Source of the DNA: Ophthalmolycus amberensis
Lineage: Eukaryota; Chordata; Actinopteri; Perciformes; Zoarcidae
Assembly (NCBI GenBank): GCA_024529925.1
Contig: JAFEUB010001412.1
Coordinates: 1,161,501 to 1,225,500, forward strand
Length of the DNA: 64,000 nt
Reading direction: 5' to 3'
A model generated the notes under the pieces. The model made no database searches. It was not told where the DNA came from and was given only the letters and a program-made list of their open reading frames with translations. Positions 22,201-31,945 of the stretch are shown in pieces. The position numbers and the translations under genes are program-made. The first letter of the stretch is position 1. Every line of letters starts with the position of its first letter.

Positions 22201-24045
22201 AGTCGTTCGTGGACTTACTGTAGTTAGTATGTCATCTTAGCTCACTCATTTACACAACACAAACCACATTCATCCTCTGTTAATATTTCACAAAGAAAGA
22301 AATCATAAAACATTACTCACCCAATCCTGTACATCCTGGCCCTCTGACGACCTGACCAGCGGCTCGTCCCAGTAGATGTTAGCTTTGCCGTGACACCAAA
22401 TCTTGCTGCGGGTCTTGTAGGCGTAGTAAGCAGACAGGGACAGGGCCAACACCACCATCAGACCCAACACTAACGCAACCGTCTGAGGAAAGAGAGACAC
22501 TTATAGATCAGCATAGAATGAAATAGAAGAGAATAGAATGAAATAGAAGAATCCCACTAACCTCCTCCGGGTCCATGTAGCAGTAGTGGTGCAGGTATTG
22601 ATTGTACATGGGGAACCCCCCTGGAAAACCGGCCCCCGCGCTGCCGCTGAGGCTGGGGCTGCCCTGGATATTCTGGCACATCATCAGCATGGGATTGTAC
22701 AGCATGCTCTGTGAGCTCTGAGACATCGGGTTCACCCCGATCACAAAGATGATGTCGATGATGCCCTTGGAGTCAAAAGAAAGGCACATTTACTTAACAT
22801 GGAGCAACATGTGAAAAAATACAAAGACTATTCTCTGAACATTACAGTGATGCACATAGAAGATGCTCGTTCATATCGCCACTTTCACCAGTCAGTTTTA
22901 AAAATGTGTCTGAGAACCTTTAATGTAATGTATTTCCCTTTTGAAACAGGATGTTGGGGAAGATACATAACAAACTTAAAGCTGCCTTAATCAAGATTGT
23001 TACATACATTAACAATGGATGTAAATGACTGTTATAGGAAAGGGGTCGCTTGATGAAACAACACAGAACTATAACCTTAACGATAACCATAATATGTATA
23101 CATTACCCTCACCTCAACTAAGCTTTTTAGCACCTTTCAGCTCGTTGTTTTGATGTTCTGTCCTGCTAATTTATTGTTTTGCTTCATTCTCTACGTTTTT
23201 ATCAATTTTGTTTCCAGACAGAAAGCAGCTGTCTGCAAAAAGCTCTTATAATCATACTGTATTCTACCTGCTCAGCATTAAACAGCAGATTAACAACTAG
23301 CTGTTGAACACAGTGGAGCATTTAGCAGCTGAAGAGGCAGATATTGACCTCAGAAGTTTGTGGAGACCAACAGTAGAGCTAAAAGGAAAGTATTTATTGG
23401 ACCCACATTCATCAAATGGTCAGAAACACAACTTCGAATTCTTCTTTGTATCTGCTGGATTTGTAATAAGCTGCTGTAATATTTGGTGAGACTCACCTGA
23501 AGGACAGCTAAGATGATATCACAAATGAACACAGTGAGGTAGAACCTGCATCCCCTCATGATCCGAGACCGTGAGAAACTCCCCACCAGGAAGCCCAGTG
23601 AAACTAGGAAGTTAATTGCCGCCATGGAAATCATCGCCGACTTGGCAGATTGTGGCGTCATGTAGGAGCCACCATAGCCGTAGCTGCCTCCATAATATCC
23701 CGACTCCATCCCTGCAACCCCCCCTGTAGCCCCGACACCGAAGCCCCCGTAGCCAAACCCATTCATGTCCCACACCAGGGTCGAAGCCACACAGGCGAAG
23801 ATGAGGAAACACATGAGTACTGTGGCTCCTTCGAAGGTTTTGACAAAACCAGGAGGAGAAAACCAGCGATAGAAGTGTTGAGGCTTCTCCTCAATGTAGT
23901 TGGAGTCAGGGGGGGCATTGTAGGTGTAGGGGGCATGCTGGCTCTGGGGGGGCTGGATGCTTCTGGGGGGATAGAAGCTTTGGGAGTTGGCGCTGTAAGG
24001 CGGGCTGTACACAGGGGGGCTATCGTAGTACCGAGGCTCATACAT
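15460..24045 (-). CDS. ocln: Occludin, complete coding region in 8 exons
   Basis: Occludin is a four-pass MARVEL protein of tight-junction strands. Coding exons in transcript order are 24045-23497, 22765-22562, 22482-22321, 18848-18715, 17431-17171, 16481-16310, 16156-16115 and 15561-15460; they join in phase to 541 aa (human 522). The cytosolic N-terminus has PPVY (10-13), the motif type bound by ITCH-class E3 ligases. TM1 is about 71-93. Extracellular loop 1 is Gly/Tyr rich (GFGYGGFGVG, GYYGGSYGYGG). TM2 is about 137-156 and TM3 about 168-193. Loop 2 has C213 and C245, and TM4 is about 252-271. The cytosolic tail ends in the occludin/ELL coiled coil (about 438-541: LYPEITSDEQRRQYKKEFES to KLFHIKRLVKIFDQGLC), which binds ZO-1 in mammals. 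Its neighbour is the paralogous marveld2. The gene identity is firm; the teleost copy (a or b) is undetermined. Confidence 0.96.
15562..16114 (-). repeat. ocln last intron containing a dispersed fish repeat (about 15600-15900)
   Basis: The stretch around TCTCCAATATAACGGGACTAG (coding-strand sense) and TGTCTCTTTCCAGAAATCAT recalls an abundant acanthomorph repeat that I recognise from memory. Boundaries are approximate; no coding content remains. Confidence 0.5.
16115..16156 (-). CDS. ocln: ocln coding exon 7: 42-nt ELL linker exon
   Basis: Exactly 14 codons, GVADEYNRLKDLKK, aligning with human AAADEYNRLKQVK. Acceptor TTTTCAG; donor GTGAGT. Confidence 0.93.
16310..16481 (-). CDS. ocln: ocln coding exon 6: first part of ELL domain
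   Basis: It encodes LYPEITSDEQRRQYKKEFES, then the heptad-rich CYKSLCAEMDDISDQMHKLS to DEDSVKYQ. Acceptor CCACAG; donor CAG/GTAGAG, phase 0. Confidence 0.95.
17171..17431 (-). CDS. ocln: ocln coding exon 5: Ser-rich tail segment
   Basis: 261 nt with CSSSSSDDTDSIRKPPPYH and YTTGDTANELDGDRTDYLYR, matching the human DYTTGGESCDELEEDW segment. Ser/Asp clusters suggest kinase target sites. Acceptor CTCATAG; donor AG/GTGGGC. Confidence 0.93.
17432..18714 (-). other. ocln intron 4
   Basis: AT-rich intron hosting the small MITE at 18248-18448. No other exon was recognised. Confidence 0.55.
18248..18448. mobile_element. 201-bp hAT-like MITE with near-perfect 8-bp target-site duplication
   Basis: The ends are inverted repeats: TAGGGCTTT at the left and AAAGCCCTA at the right. 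They are flanked by AAAACAAT (18240-18247) and AAAACGAT (18449-18456), an 8-bp duplication with one mismatch. Size, termini and 8-bp duplication fit a non-autonomous hAT element; there is no transposase. It lies in an ocln intron. Confidence 0.65.
18715..18848 (-). CDS. ocln: ocln coding exon 4: proximal cytosolic tail
   Basis: 134 nt encoding VNLVGDGRSTQQAPTAPDL to IHSEGNCKSK, ending in phase 2. It is low in recognisable motifs. The call rests on good splice sites (TTATAG, AG/GTGAGT), exact phase fit and similarity of DWVNLVG to the human EWVKNVS segment. Confidence 0.85.
19219..19246. repeat. (AC)n microsatellite
   Basis: 14 units in ocln intron 3. Confidence 0.9.
19920..20280. repeat. Dispersed repeat, same family as 9150-9325
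   Basis: ATTCATTGATTAACAAAAAA, CCAATGAATTAATCAACAAA and GTTTCAGCTCCAGACC are diverged family motifs. Boundaries are approximate. Confidence 0.45.
20969..21006. repeat. 19-bp perfect tandem duplication
   Basis: Two adjacent copies of CTGGAGCACTGATGGTCTG, in an ocln intron. Confidence 0.9.
22321..22482 (-). CDS. ocln: ocln coding exon 3: TM4
   Basis: 54 codons: TVALVLGLMVVLALSLSAYY (TM4), then AYKTRSKIWCHGKANI and EGQDVQDW. The acceptor is TTTCCTCAG and the donor GTGAGT, phase 0. Confidence 0.95.
22562..22765 (-). CDS. ocln: ocln coding exon 2: end of TM3 and extracellular loop 2
   Basis: It encodes GIIDIIFVIGVNPMSQSS through QYLHHYCYMDPEE, 68 codons in phase 0. The two loop cysteines (C213, C245) are here, and a Gly/Ala/Pro-rich stretch lies between them. 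Confidence 0.94.
23497..24045 (-). CDS. ocln: ocln coding exon 1: N-terminus, TM1, loop 1, TM2, most of TM3
   Basis: It starts MYEPRYYDSPPVYSPPY and covers 183 codons. The untranslated leader in the same exon begins at an acceptor at 24073 (CTCCTCCAG). The donor is CAG/GTGAGT, phase 0. Confidence 0.95.
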
Positions 24046-24874
24046 GGTTTTGAGGATATTGTTGTAATTTCACCTGGAGGAGGGAGGGAAAAATGAATAC
24101 ATTAATTAATGGAAAAAACTATTTCCTTATCATCCCTTCACATTACTTATACATGTTTCAGCACCACAAAATGACAACATGTAACAGCAGCTTTAAAAGG
24201 TTGCAAATCATCAATTCTATGTTGTCTCAATCCTCTGACGTGATGCCTTCATGAGTAAATTGTCTCTTAGAATTGAAAATGCGAATGCAGAAAAATAAAT
24301 ACTGCTTGTTCTTTTTGTTAATTTGATGTGGCGAGGTTTTTAAAGCACCACTCTGCGCTTCATTCACCTCAGCCCATCCCTGAACCCTGTCGCTGGTATC
24401 ACTGACTCGCGCTTCATCACTCCAGAGGAACTGAACCCAGCAGTCTTCAATAATTCAGAAAGAAAGCAGATAAGAGGCGGGCAGAACCACAGATGTGTTA
24501 CCTGAGTGCACCTGCTGAGTGTCAGCTAACTGAGAGAAAAGGCGAAGCTACAAGAGAAGCCCAGTCAAGTGTGGCAGATCAGTTGTTTCTGTTTATTTTG
24601 CTTTTCAATTTTGCTCTCAGAAAGTTAGAAAAACAAACTCAATTTGTTTCTTTTGATATGATACAAAACACATCAAAATGAAGAAATGAAATTCTACTTA
24701 ATCATTTGGCTTCTGTCTACTTTCCACTCCAAGTGTAGGATCTGACAAACACCTTAAACCTCCATTATTAATGTTTAAAAAACATTCAACAGGTCAGATA
24801 ATTAAAAGGAAATATAAATGTGACCCGTCTAACAGCTTAAACAATGAAATGGTCAGCTATACTACACAACTTAC

Positions 24875-24944
24875 CTCGCACTGTAGAAAACGTCCCTCTC
24901 ACTTGATCTCATATCGCTGAGTCTCCACGGTGTCCTCTTTATAC
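24875..24944 (-). promoter_or_regulatory. ocln: ocln 5' untranslated exon donor and TATA-type promoter
   Basis: On the coding strand a strong donor (GTGCGAG/GTAAGT) ends at 24875. GTATAAAG lies at 24944-24937, about 30 bp upstream of a plausible start near 24910. That would give a short leader exon spliced to the acceptor at 24073. CACGTG-containing, GC-richer DNA continues to about 25070. This is a sequence inference without transcript support. Confidence 0.5.
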
Positions 24945-25079
24945 TTCCCCGACGATCGTAAACAGAGTCATTTCTCAGGACGGATACTTTCCTGCAAACG
25001 AAACCCGCGGAGCGGCTGCGTGTGTCTCAGCAGCAGCACGTTCAACCTGCTGACACGTGCTCTCTCAGATCCAACAGGC

Positions 25080-27190
25080 TATGGCTGCCTTCAAATGAAA
25101 GATTAAACACTTCGTCAGGTTGAGTCTACTGTTTTCATGTAATACATTGGATTTAAAGTTTAAAGCAAAACATATAGTAGGAGGTTTACTCTAAACGATA
25201 ACTTCATTGTAATTAATTCATTGTAATTATTATTAATAGTATGGCAGGCGGTCATACAGTGAATCCATTGCCTGCATACATTGAAGCCAATCAGAACTGA
25301 AACAATACATTATGAAATAAATTCCAGACAGTGTTTCCTGACATTTTACAGAGGCTACCAAACAACTGGACAAATTGTGAAAATCATTTACAGTTTAATG
25401 ATTCTTGAAGTTATTGCTAGTCCTGAAGGCAGTTCCATAAGGTTTGAAGTGTTAAAGGCAATACTGAGAGCAGGTTGTCGATGTAGTCCAACATGTGAAC
25501 CTGCAGTAAAACATGCAGATGTGATTTTATAGCAGAAGGGACCAGAGTTGTGGACTCGAGTCACATGACTTGGACTCTTAAATTTAATGACTTTTGATTC
25601 AACAAAATCTAAAAAAGGCTTGCAGCTCAACAATGATACATGACTTCCCTTGGACTTGACCCTATCTTACCCCAAACCCAAAGATTAAAAAGTTGTCCTC
25701 GTAATTTAAAACGTGTTAATTTTCTTTGTTGGTACCAATCCGACAGTCTACCAAGACAACCATGAAGAACTAACGTTTCGTTAAAAAAATGATACCAAAG
25801 ATCATTTCATCCGTGTACAGAAACTATGCAAAGAAACACAAATGATTTGCAGGATGCAAAAGGTGCAGGTCGAAAATTACAGATTCGGACGCTAATAAAA
25901 TATTTGGTGAAGAGAGCATTGTGAGTTAGAATTTAAAAACTCAAAGGTTAGGACTTGGGTCTTGCCTGTCTCGATTTGGGACTTGACTTGGGTCTTGAGT
26001 GCAAAGACTTGAGACTTACTTAATTGGTCCCACATCTGGAATAGACACGGAAAATATCAGTCAATGTGCAAGAGCTCGGCCTAATAGCAGTTGACGCCAT
26101 AAAATCCAGATAGAATATTATAGTATTATGTCACCTCAATGCCAAGAATCGGTTGTTTGGGTACAATGAAACAACATTCATCTGCCATTGAAATTGTGGG
26201 AGTGTTTTTTATTTCAAGTTCTTTAGTTTCCTGAAATGGCGGATTGTGTCACTTTACAACCAATAATAAATATGGCCAGTTGGAAGCTAACTGCTTTCTA
26301 CAAATATAAATGTAGAGGACCAACATAATCAAAACAGTCAAACACAAACAGTGACCGGAATGCATCTTTTGTTTTTCTATGACACAAATGGCTTCATGGT
26401 GTGTTTGTAATCAGTGTAGGCCAATAAATCATTGGTTCAATAACATAGTTGTACTGTCTGGTTACTGAGCTCATTTTGGTCGGTACAGACAAAGAACTCA
26501 AATGAAAGACTTGAACATGAAGCAGGTAGAATTGCAAAGTCTTGACTTTGTTTTGTCGGTCCGGAAATAAGCAAAGGTGTCCAAAAAAACGTCAAAAAGT
26601 CAAAGTACTGCAGATTGGTCTGATAAACACTGTAAATTCACAAGGAAAAGAAAGGCTTGTCCACTCACTGAAACAGAGGAACTGGCCCAGACAAAGGGGA
26701 GCACACAGACTAAACCCACAAGAAAGGAGGGCGATAACAAGGGACAGGTGACAGCAGGGCTGATGAGGGACAGGTAAAAACAAAAAGGACTCGGCAGACA
26801 AACACACACCAGAGCAGGAAGTATCTGAAACAAGAGACAAAGGTGAGTATACCAAAATAAAACTGGAAATGATAACTGAAAACTGGTAAAAAGAAAACCT
26901 GACCTTAGAGGAGTGTGAGAGCACTTCACTTAATAATAAACCTGTACATTTTATCCACCTGATGTTATATGAACGTTGTTTTTTTTCTGAAGCCATATGG
27001 AAATATATTATATATATATAAAATATATTACAAAGCTGAAGGACAATAAAAAATCATGGATCACCTAACAGTTAGGAGGTAGGAGCAAAACTAACTCTAC
27101 GTAGAGCCAAAACATGTTGTAGAGAAAACACAAAGGGGCAGTGCAAATATGAAACAGCAATACGCGTTAGTAAAAAAAAGAACCTTAATC
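25080..27190. other. Intergenic region between ocln promoter and marveld2 3' end
   Basis: Genes on both sides read leftward. The region holds a GACTTG/GACTCGAG-rich repeat (25540-26045). A stretch at about 26560-26880 (ACAGGTGACAGCAGGGC, GACAGGTAAAAACAAAAAGG) may be the tail of a retroelement. An (AT)-rich patch sits near 27000. No gene was recognised. Confidence 0.45.
25540..26045. repeat. Dispersed GACTTGG-rich element, probable MITE
   Basis: The left end (CCAGAGTTGTGGACTCGAG) and right end (TTGGTCCCACATCTGG) are imperfect inverted copies. Internal GACTTG/GGTCTTG motifs repeat on both arms. This resembles a common fish MITE whose ends read CAGAGGTGGGACC. No clear target-site duplication was found. 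Confidence 0.5.
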
Positions 27191-27586
27191 ACACAAACGT
27201 ATGTTTTTAATAAAAATTGCAATCTCTGACAGAGTTTTGATTTAAAACATACACTGAATCAACATGTTCCTCCGCGGTGACACAAATGACAGGAATATAA
27301 CAAGAAATTGTGAGATGACATGTAATGAAAGTTGTACACAAAAGGCGTGTAACATTTAGCCCTTATGCTGTTGTAGCTCAGGTGTTATAAACCAGGTTTC
27401 ATGTCATGTCGATGCCAATACAAAAGGTGTCCAATATGTTTTTCATTCAAAATAAATATATACTCAACACGATCAATATACTGACGAAACAAAACACAAA
27501 AAGGAGGCAAAAACAAAATCAATGACAGGAAGGTTATTTGTTGTGTCCAGTCATCAGGTGCTGCAGGTATTTCTCTCTGTTCGTCT
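27190..27586 (-). other. marveld2: marveld2 3' untranslated region, candidate poly(A) signal
   Basis: No AATAAA occurs on the coding strand within 400 nt of the stop. The variant ATTAAA lies at 27211-27206, predicting an end near 27190. Confidence 0.4.
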
Positions 27587-27703
27587 TCATGCCCGACCAT
27601 TTCCCATGGCTTCCTGGTCAAAAGTGCGTATTCTGTTTTTGATGTGGCTTAATTTAGCTTTTAAATAGTCACAGCGCTCCTTTTTCTCTAGGAAGCCAGG
27701 GTC
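27587..27703 (-). CDS. marveld2: marveld2 coding exon 5: C-terminal helix and stop
   Basis: 39 codons including TGA: DPGFLEKKERCDYLKAKLS, then HIKNRIRTFDQEAMGNGRA. Its acceptor is preceded by (TG)n then TTTTCACAG. Confidence 0.95.
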   Translation of the reverse strand, partial: DPGFLEKKERCDYLKAKLSHIKNRIRTFDQEAMGNGRA

Positions 27704-27711
27704 CTGTGAAA

Positions 27712-27769
<58 letters not shown>

Positions 27770-30700
27770 GAAATCATCTATTGATTAATGGCAGCAACCT
27801 CTATTACCTAAATGTCTTTTTTCCTCCTCTTTTCGTCTTCCTCTGCTAACTGTCGTCTTTGCCTGATTCATTCTGGAATGTAGCTGCGTTAAATGAGAAT
27901 TTCCAAGAGTCGGTTTCATGGTGGAAGCAACATTATTTGCATCGGTGGACAGCTTTATTGAAGAAAAGCAAATGCTACCTGGGTGTTTACACAACACTAG
28001 CAATTCTACTCCATCTCTGGGTTAACTGTTGGATTTGCCAGATTATTTTTCAATTGCTTGCGAGTGAGCAGATGGAAAACATGAGGACACTAGTGCCCTC
28101 ATTATTAAACTTATGAACAAACTTACACTCTTTTTCTGCTGATACGTCTTCAAAATGCTTTGAATCCTCTGCCGATCCTAAATGATAAATAGAATGTTAA
28201 CAGTTTGCACAAAACGTGACATAAAATATTCATCCAACAGTGTGTATCACAACTGCATCGTATAGAAATAGATTTGTTTAACATGTCCGTGCAATAAGGA
28301 GGCCTAATCGTGACCTGTTCACCTCAAATTATATCCTGGAAGCCCATCACAGAAATGGTTTGTACGGTTAATAAACATGATTAAATGAAGGTTGTTTTAC
28401 ATTCATCTCACCTCTTGGCTTTTTCCACCTCTGAGGAGTCGTGCCATCATGGCATCCAGCTGTCTGAACTTATCGAGGGTGATGCCGATGTCTCTGTGGA
28501 GGTCCTTGTATTCCTGATACTGGTCATTGAAGACTGCTTTGTATTTTTCCCTTTCTTCCACACAGCTGATCTCTGGATACTTTCTGTAGGGAAGGGTTTC
28601 AGGGAACATGAATACAGTAAATACTCTATATGACATAGAGTCAGAATATCAACCCTGCATAGTTTAAATGTTCACTCACATGATGTAGTCGGCGATGATG
28701 TGTACTTTGGGGGTGTATTCAGATGCTGGGGCTCTGTTCACACTGACTGGATTCTTATGGACCCCAGAGATGAGGGCATTTTGATTTAGATAATCTTTAC
28801 TCAGAGACTTATCTGTTTCATCCTTGAATGATATGTGCTTTGTTTTTTGAGGGGTTAGTGGGATGGACTCCTGGGGCTGAAGGTAAAAGACAAAAAGGAT
28901 TATTAAAAACATGTGAATTAAATTATTTAATGACTATACACCACTACGTGTGCAAGCCTGTGTCATCATTACGAGAAACTCTCTAAGACGCCTAGGAGCA
29001 AAATTTAGGTTAAGCTACGTGTCAGAGAAATCCTCATTAAAAGAAATAACTACAGCCAGGATGAAAAACTGCCCCATTGTTTTGCTTTGACAAGCTAAGC
29101 CTCTGAAGTTGCATTCCCTCAGCTGGGAGATGAAATCATTATGTTCCCTCCTGGCCTCTCACTCTTTCTTATTTGACATCAAACATCTTAGCTGACCATG
29201 CTGTTTGTCACCCATAGGTGGTGGCTGTGATGCTCGATAACATGGACTCTATTTGCAAATAGTAGCATGTGTGGTAGCTGTTGAAGGGAATGTTCAAATG
29301 TAGTGTTCGTATATCTCGGCCAAAATTTACGAGGCACAACAATGAATAGACTTCTGTCGAGTCTAATGCTTTAAAATATTGGATTGGATGTGTCGTGGAT
29401 TGCTGAGCATGTTGTGCTAATTGAATTGATCAGATGCCAATGGCCACTGCTGTACAGTCCACATTTGTTTGCTATTTGTTTTTAGCTATGCTAGCGACAG
29501 GAGCGTATCTATGTTAGGGTTCTATGTTTCCCAGCTTAATATCTTCTTAATACAACACATTAACGACACCTCTTTCACAGAGTTTTATGTTCTCAGTATT
29601 GTTTCTCTAGGTCAGTTGTTGAAATCATCCACTAGCTTATAGCCTGATATACTCCTCAAACCTACTCCCTCAAATTTGTTTCCTTTTTTTTCTTTCAGTT
29701 AAGCCATTGATATCTCCACAGTGGCTTAACTGATTTTTAACCATTCAAACTGCATTGGAATCGTCCACCTCCCTTCATTCATTTGCAATTTGAACTATTA
29801 ACCTTTTGAAGAAAGCCCCTATCAATCTCTTACAATATCAGTTTATATCAAGCACATATAGGACCCGGGGGAACATAAGGATGACCTCGGGAATCTAGGG
29901 ATGCTGCTCAGCCATTCGTCCAGACTGAAATATCTCAAAAACATGCTAAACTAAGATGGTAAACATGGCATGTTAGCATTGTCAATATGAGCATGTTAGC
30001 ATTTAGCTCAAATCACTACCGTTACTAAAGCCTCACAGGGCCGGTTGCGTGGCTGTAGACTCATCACTTAAGACACAGGCAATAGCAACTTTGTTCCTTA
30101 TAATTCACTAGCTGCACAATGCTACCATTGACATTTCTTAATTCATGTTTACTTGGTGTTATTAGCAAATATAAACATGTATTTTTTAGATTAATTTGCA
30201 CTGAAAAAGCATCACACATATGGTTGCAAAGCAGGAATGTCTACTTCACATTTAAATCGTCTATTTCTGGCACACTCATACAGAGAGGACTGCACGGTCA
30301 ACAGAGTTAAGGAAAACACAGTTTACTGCTTTGGGATGAATCCTGGTTGACTGCCAGCAGAAAAAAGCTGACACATCAATACTGACAAATGGCATGCTCA
30401 CTGCAGTTTATCCTGACTGACTTTCAATTTTATTGGATTTGATCTTCCACTGTGGTTTTGGGGGTTTTGTTGGCTCATTTGCAATCAATAATAGTATCCC
30501 TGACTGTTGTCAACAATAAACGGGATGTTTGATAGCTCAGATATACTTAAAGAACCATCAAAAGGGGAGCGTGTGTGACAGAGCAGCATAGAGTAAACCC
30601 GAAGGGGATAAACCATGTATGGGCTGAACATTTGCAGAATTCTTTCAATGAAAATGTTTTGCCTCCCACTTTAAATTTAGAAGCGATGATATCCTCCTTC

Positions 30701-31870
30701 ATCTAAACTCTACATCGGATTAATGACCTGTACCTTGTTCTCAAAGTACTCTCTCTCCCTTCGTGCAGCCTCATGCCTCCACATCTTCAGACACACCAGG
30801 AAGCTTCCCAGATACATCGCCATGTTGATGAAGATGAAAGCCGTTCCCGCCATCTGTCCCCCATCAACCCGGCACAGATTGGCAACGATGGGGTTAATGC
30901 CTATTGTCGTGTAGCACAGCCCCCCGCGGTTCAAGTCGTTCAGGTAGACAATCCCACCCGCCATGTAGAGCAGGAACAGCGCCACGTTGGTGAAGGCCTC
31001 CGTCAGAGGCCACCAGGGCGCGTCGAGGAGGATAGTGCGATAATACATCGTCATTCCCATCACTAAAATAATGAGGGTTATAATCCAGGAGACTCCAGCT
31101 ACAGCCAGTACAAAGGGAGTCATGGGGCCTCTGTAGCTGTATCCAGATATGCCTTGCCCATTGTTATACGCACCGTTATAGAGTCCGTAGCTGTTGGACC
31201 ACTCACTGTCTTTCTGGATGTACGCGATGATGCAGGCAAAGACCATGCCCCCAAAAAGGAGCTGAAGTCCCGCAAGAAGTCTGAGCAACCCTGGCCAGGA
31301 TTTCAAGTAAGAGTACTTCAGGTTATAGACCTCCAGCTTCTCAGCATAGTACTCTGCAGGGTGGATACTGGTCAGGAGAGATTCTTCTCGTGGGCCCTGA
31401 TACAAGAGATCATCAGACGGGCTCTCCCTTAACAAAGGCTTATGAGAGTTCTGGCTGGAGTTGCCAAGTGATTCAGCCCAGTTCTTGCGCTCCAGCAGGG
31501 GACTTACAGGAGGACTCACCCTGGTCCCATTGGGCAGGATCTGGATCATACTGCTGCTGGCTTCAGAGTCATTAAAGCTGTCACTCTCTTTTGTCCATTT
31601 AGGGATGATGCCTCCCCATGACTGAGGGATGAGGGATTTCAGTCTATCCTTCATGCTTCCTTTGCTGTCCTCCTTCTCAGCGTACGGTGGAGTGCTGGAA
31701 GTCCGGCCTGTGGAGTTAGTCTCACCATCATTTGTGATATTATCTGGTGTGGGTGTGTGAGTAACCCACACAGGCACTGGTGGGCCACTAATGGAGTTCC
31801 TCTTGCTAGAGGAGGACTCGACCACACTGCCAGAGTCTTGTCTCTTGAGTTTTCTGCTCCAGCTTTTCAT
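27587..31870 (-). CDS. marveld2: Tricellulin (MARVELD2), complete coding region in 5 exons
   Basis: Tricellulin is a four-pass MARVEL protein concentrated where three epithelial cells meet. Coding exons in transcript order are 31870-30734, 28876-28680, 28583-28412, 28177-28127 and 27703-27587; they join in phase to 557 aa (human 558). A long Ser/Pro-rich cytosolic N-terminus (1 to about 190) precedes the hallmark EVYNLKYSYLKSWPGLLRLL. TM1 is about 193-218, followed by a Gly/Tyr/Asn loop. TM2 is about 251-273, TM3 about 290-310, loop 2 has C319 and C333, and TM4 is about 338-362. WRHEAARREREY follows. The C-terminal occludin/ELL domain (about 443-557) runs from KYPEISCVEEREKYKAVF to LEKKERCDYLKAKLSHIKNR. 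Loss of this domain in human MARVELD2 causes deafness DFNB49. Teleost copy a or b is undetermined. Confidence 0.96.
27709..27763 (-). repeat. (TG)n-T4 tract directly upstream of the last marveld2 acceptor
   Basis: On the coding strand an interrupted TG repeat of roughly 50 nt (27763-27713) runs into TTTT (27712-27709), then CACAG and exon 5. No other pyrimidine tract separates the repeat from the splice site. Confidence 0.9.
28127..28177 (-). CDS. marveld2: marveld2 coding exon 4: 51-nt exon
   Basis: Exactly 17 codons, DRQRIQSILKTYQQKKS. Acceptor CATTTAG; donor AGT/GTAAGT. Confidence 0.93.
28412..28583 (-). CDS. marveld2: marveld2 coding exon 3: ELL domain first helix
   Basis: 172 nt encoding KYPEISCVEEREKYKAVF, then DQYQEYKDLHRDIGITLDKF to GGKSQE. 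Acceptor CCTACAG; donor GAG/GTGAGA, phase 0. Confidence 0.95.
28680..28876 (-). CDS. marveld2: marveld2 coding exon 2: linker before ELL domain
   Basis: 197 nt, PQESIPLTPQKTKHISFKD to YTPKVHIIADYI, ending in phase 2. The final segment matches human KPIVMPDYVAKYPVI. Acceptor CCTTCAG; donor GTGAGT. Confidence 0.9.
28877..30733 (-). other. marveld2 intron 1 with a dispersed repeat (about 29640-30030)
   Basis: The sequence around AGCATGTTAGCATTTAGCTC and GCATGTTAGCATTGTCAATA belongs to the same family as the copy at about 50800-51345. The family is, from memory, frequent in percomorph genomes. No exon was recognised. Confidence 0.5.
30734..31870 (-). CDS. marveld2: marveld2 coding exon 1: N-terminus and all four TM segments
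   Basis: 379 codons from MKSWSRKLKRQDSGS to REYFENK, with donor AAG/GTACAG in phase 0. The N-terminal 150 residues do not resemble mammalian tricellulin in detail, but the MARVEL domain is unmistakable. No in-frame upstream ATG was seen before a likely acceptor at 31945 (CTTCCCAG). Confidence 0.95.
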
Positions 31871-31945
31871 GCTGTGGGCTGATTTCGGTGATTCATTGAG
31901 AAAGAAATAATCACGCAGTCCTTCTGAGGCATGGAGAGGGAGAAA

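Larger units (their letters stand above)
18849..22320 (-). other. ocln intron 3 (about 3.5 kb)
   Basis: It contains an (AC)n tract (19219-19246), a dispersed repeat with TGATTAATC-type motifs (about 19920-20280) and a 19-bp tandem duplication (20969-21006). No exon was recognised. Confidence 0.55.

Noticed and set aside
30723..31575. Several plus-strand frames across the first marveld2 exon
   Set aside because: Shadows of the conserved minus-strand tricellulin frame.
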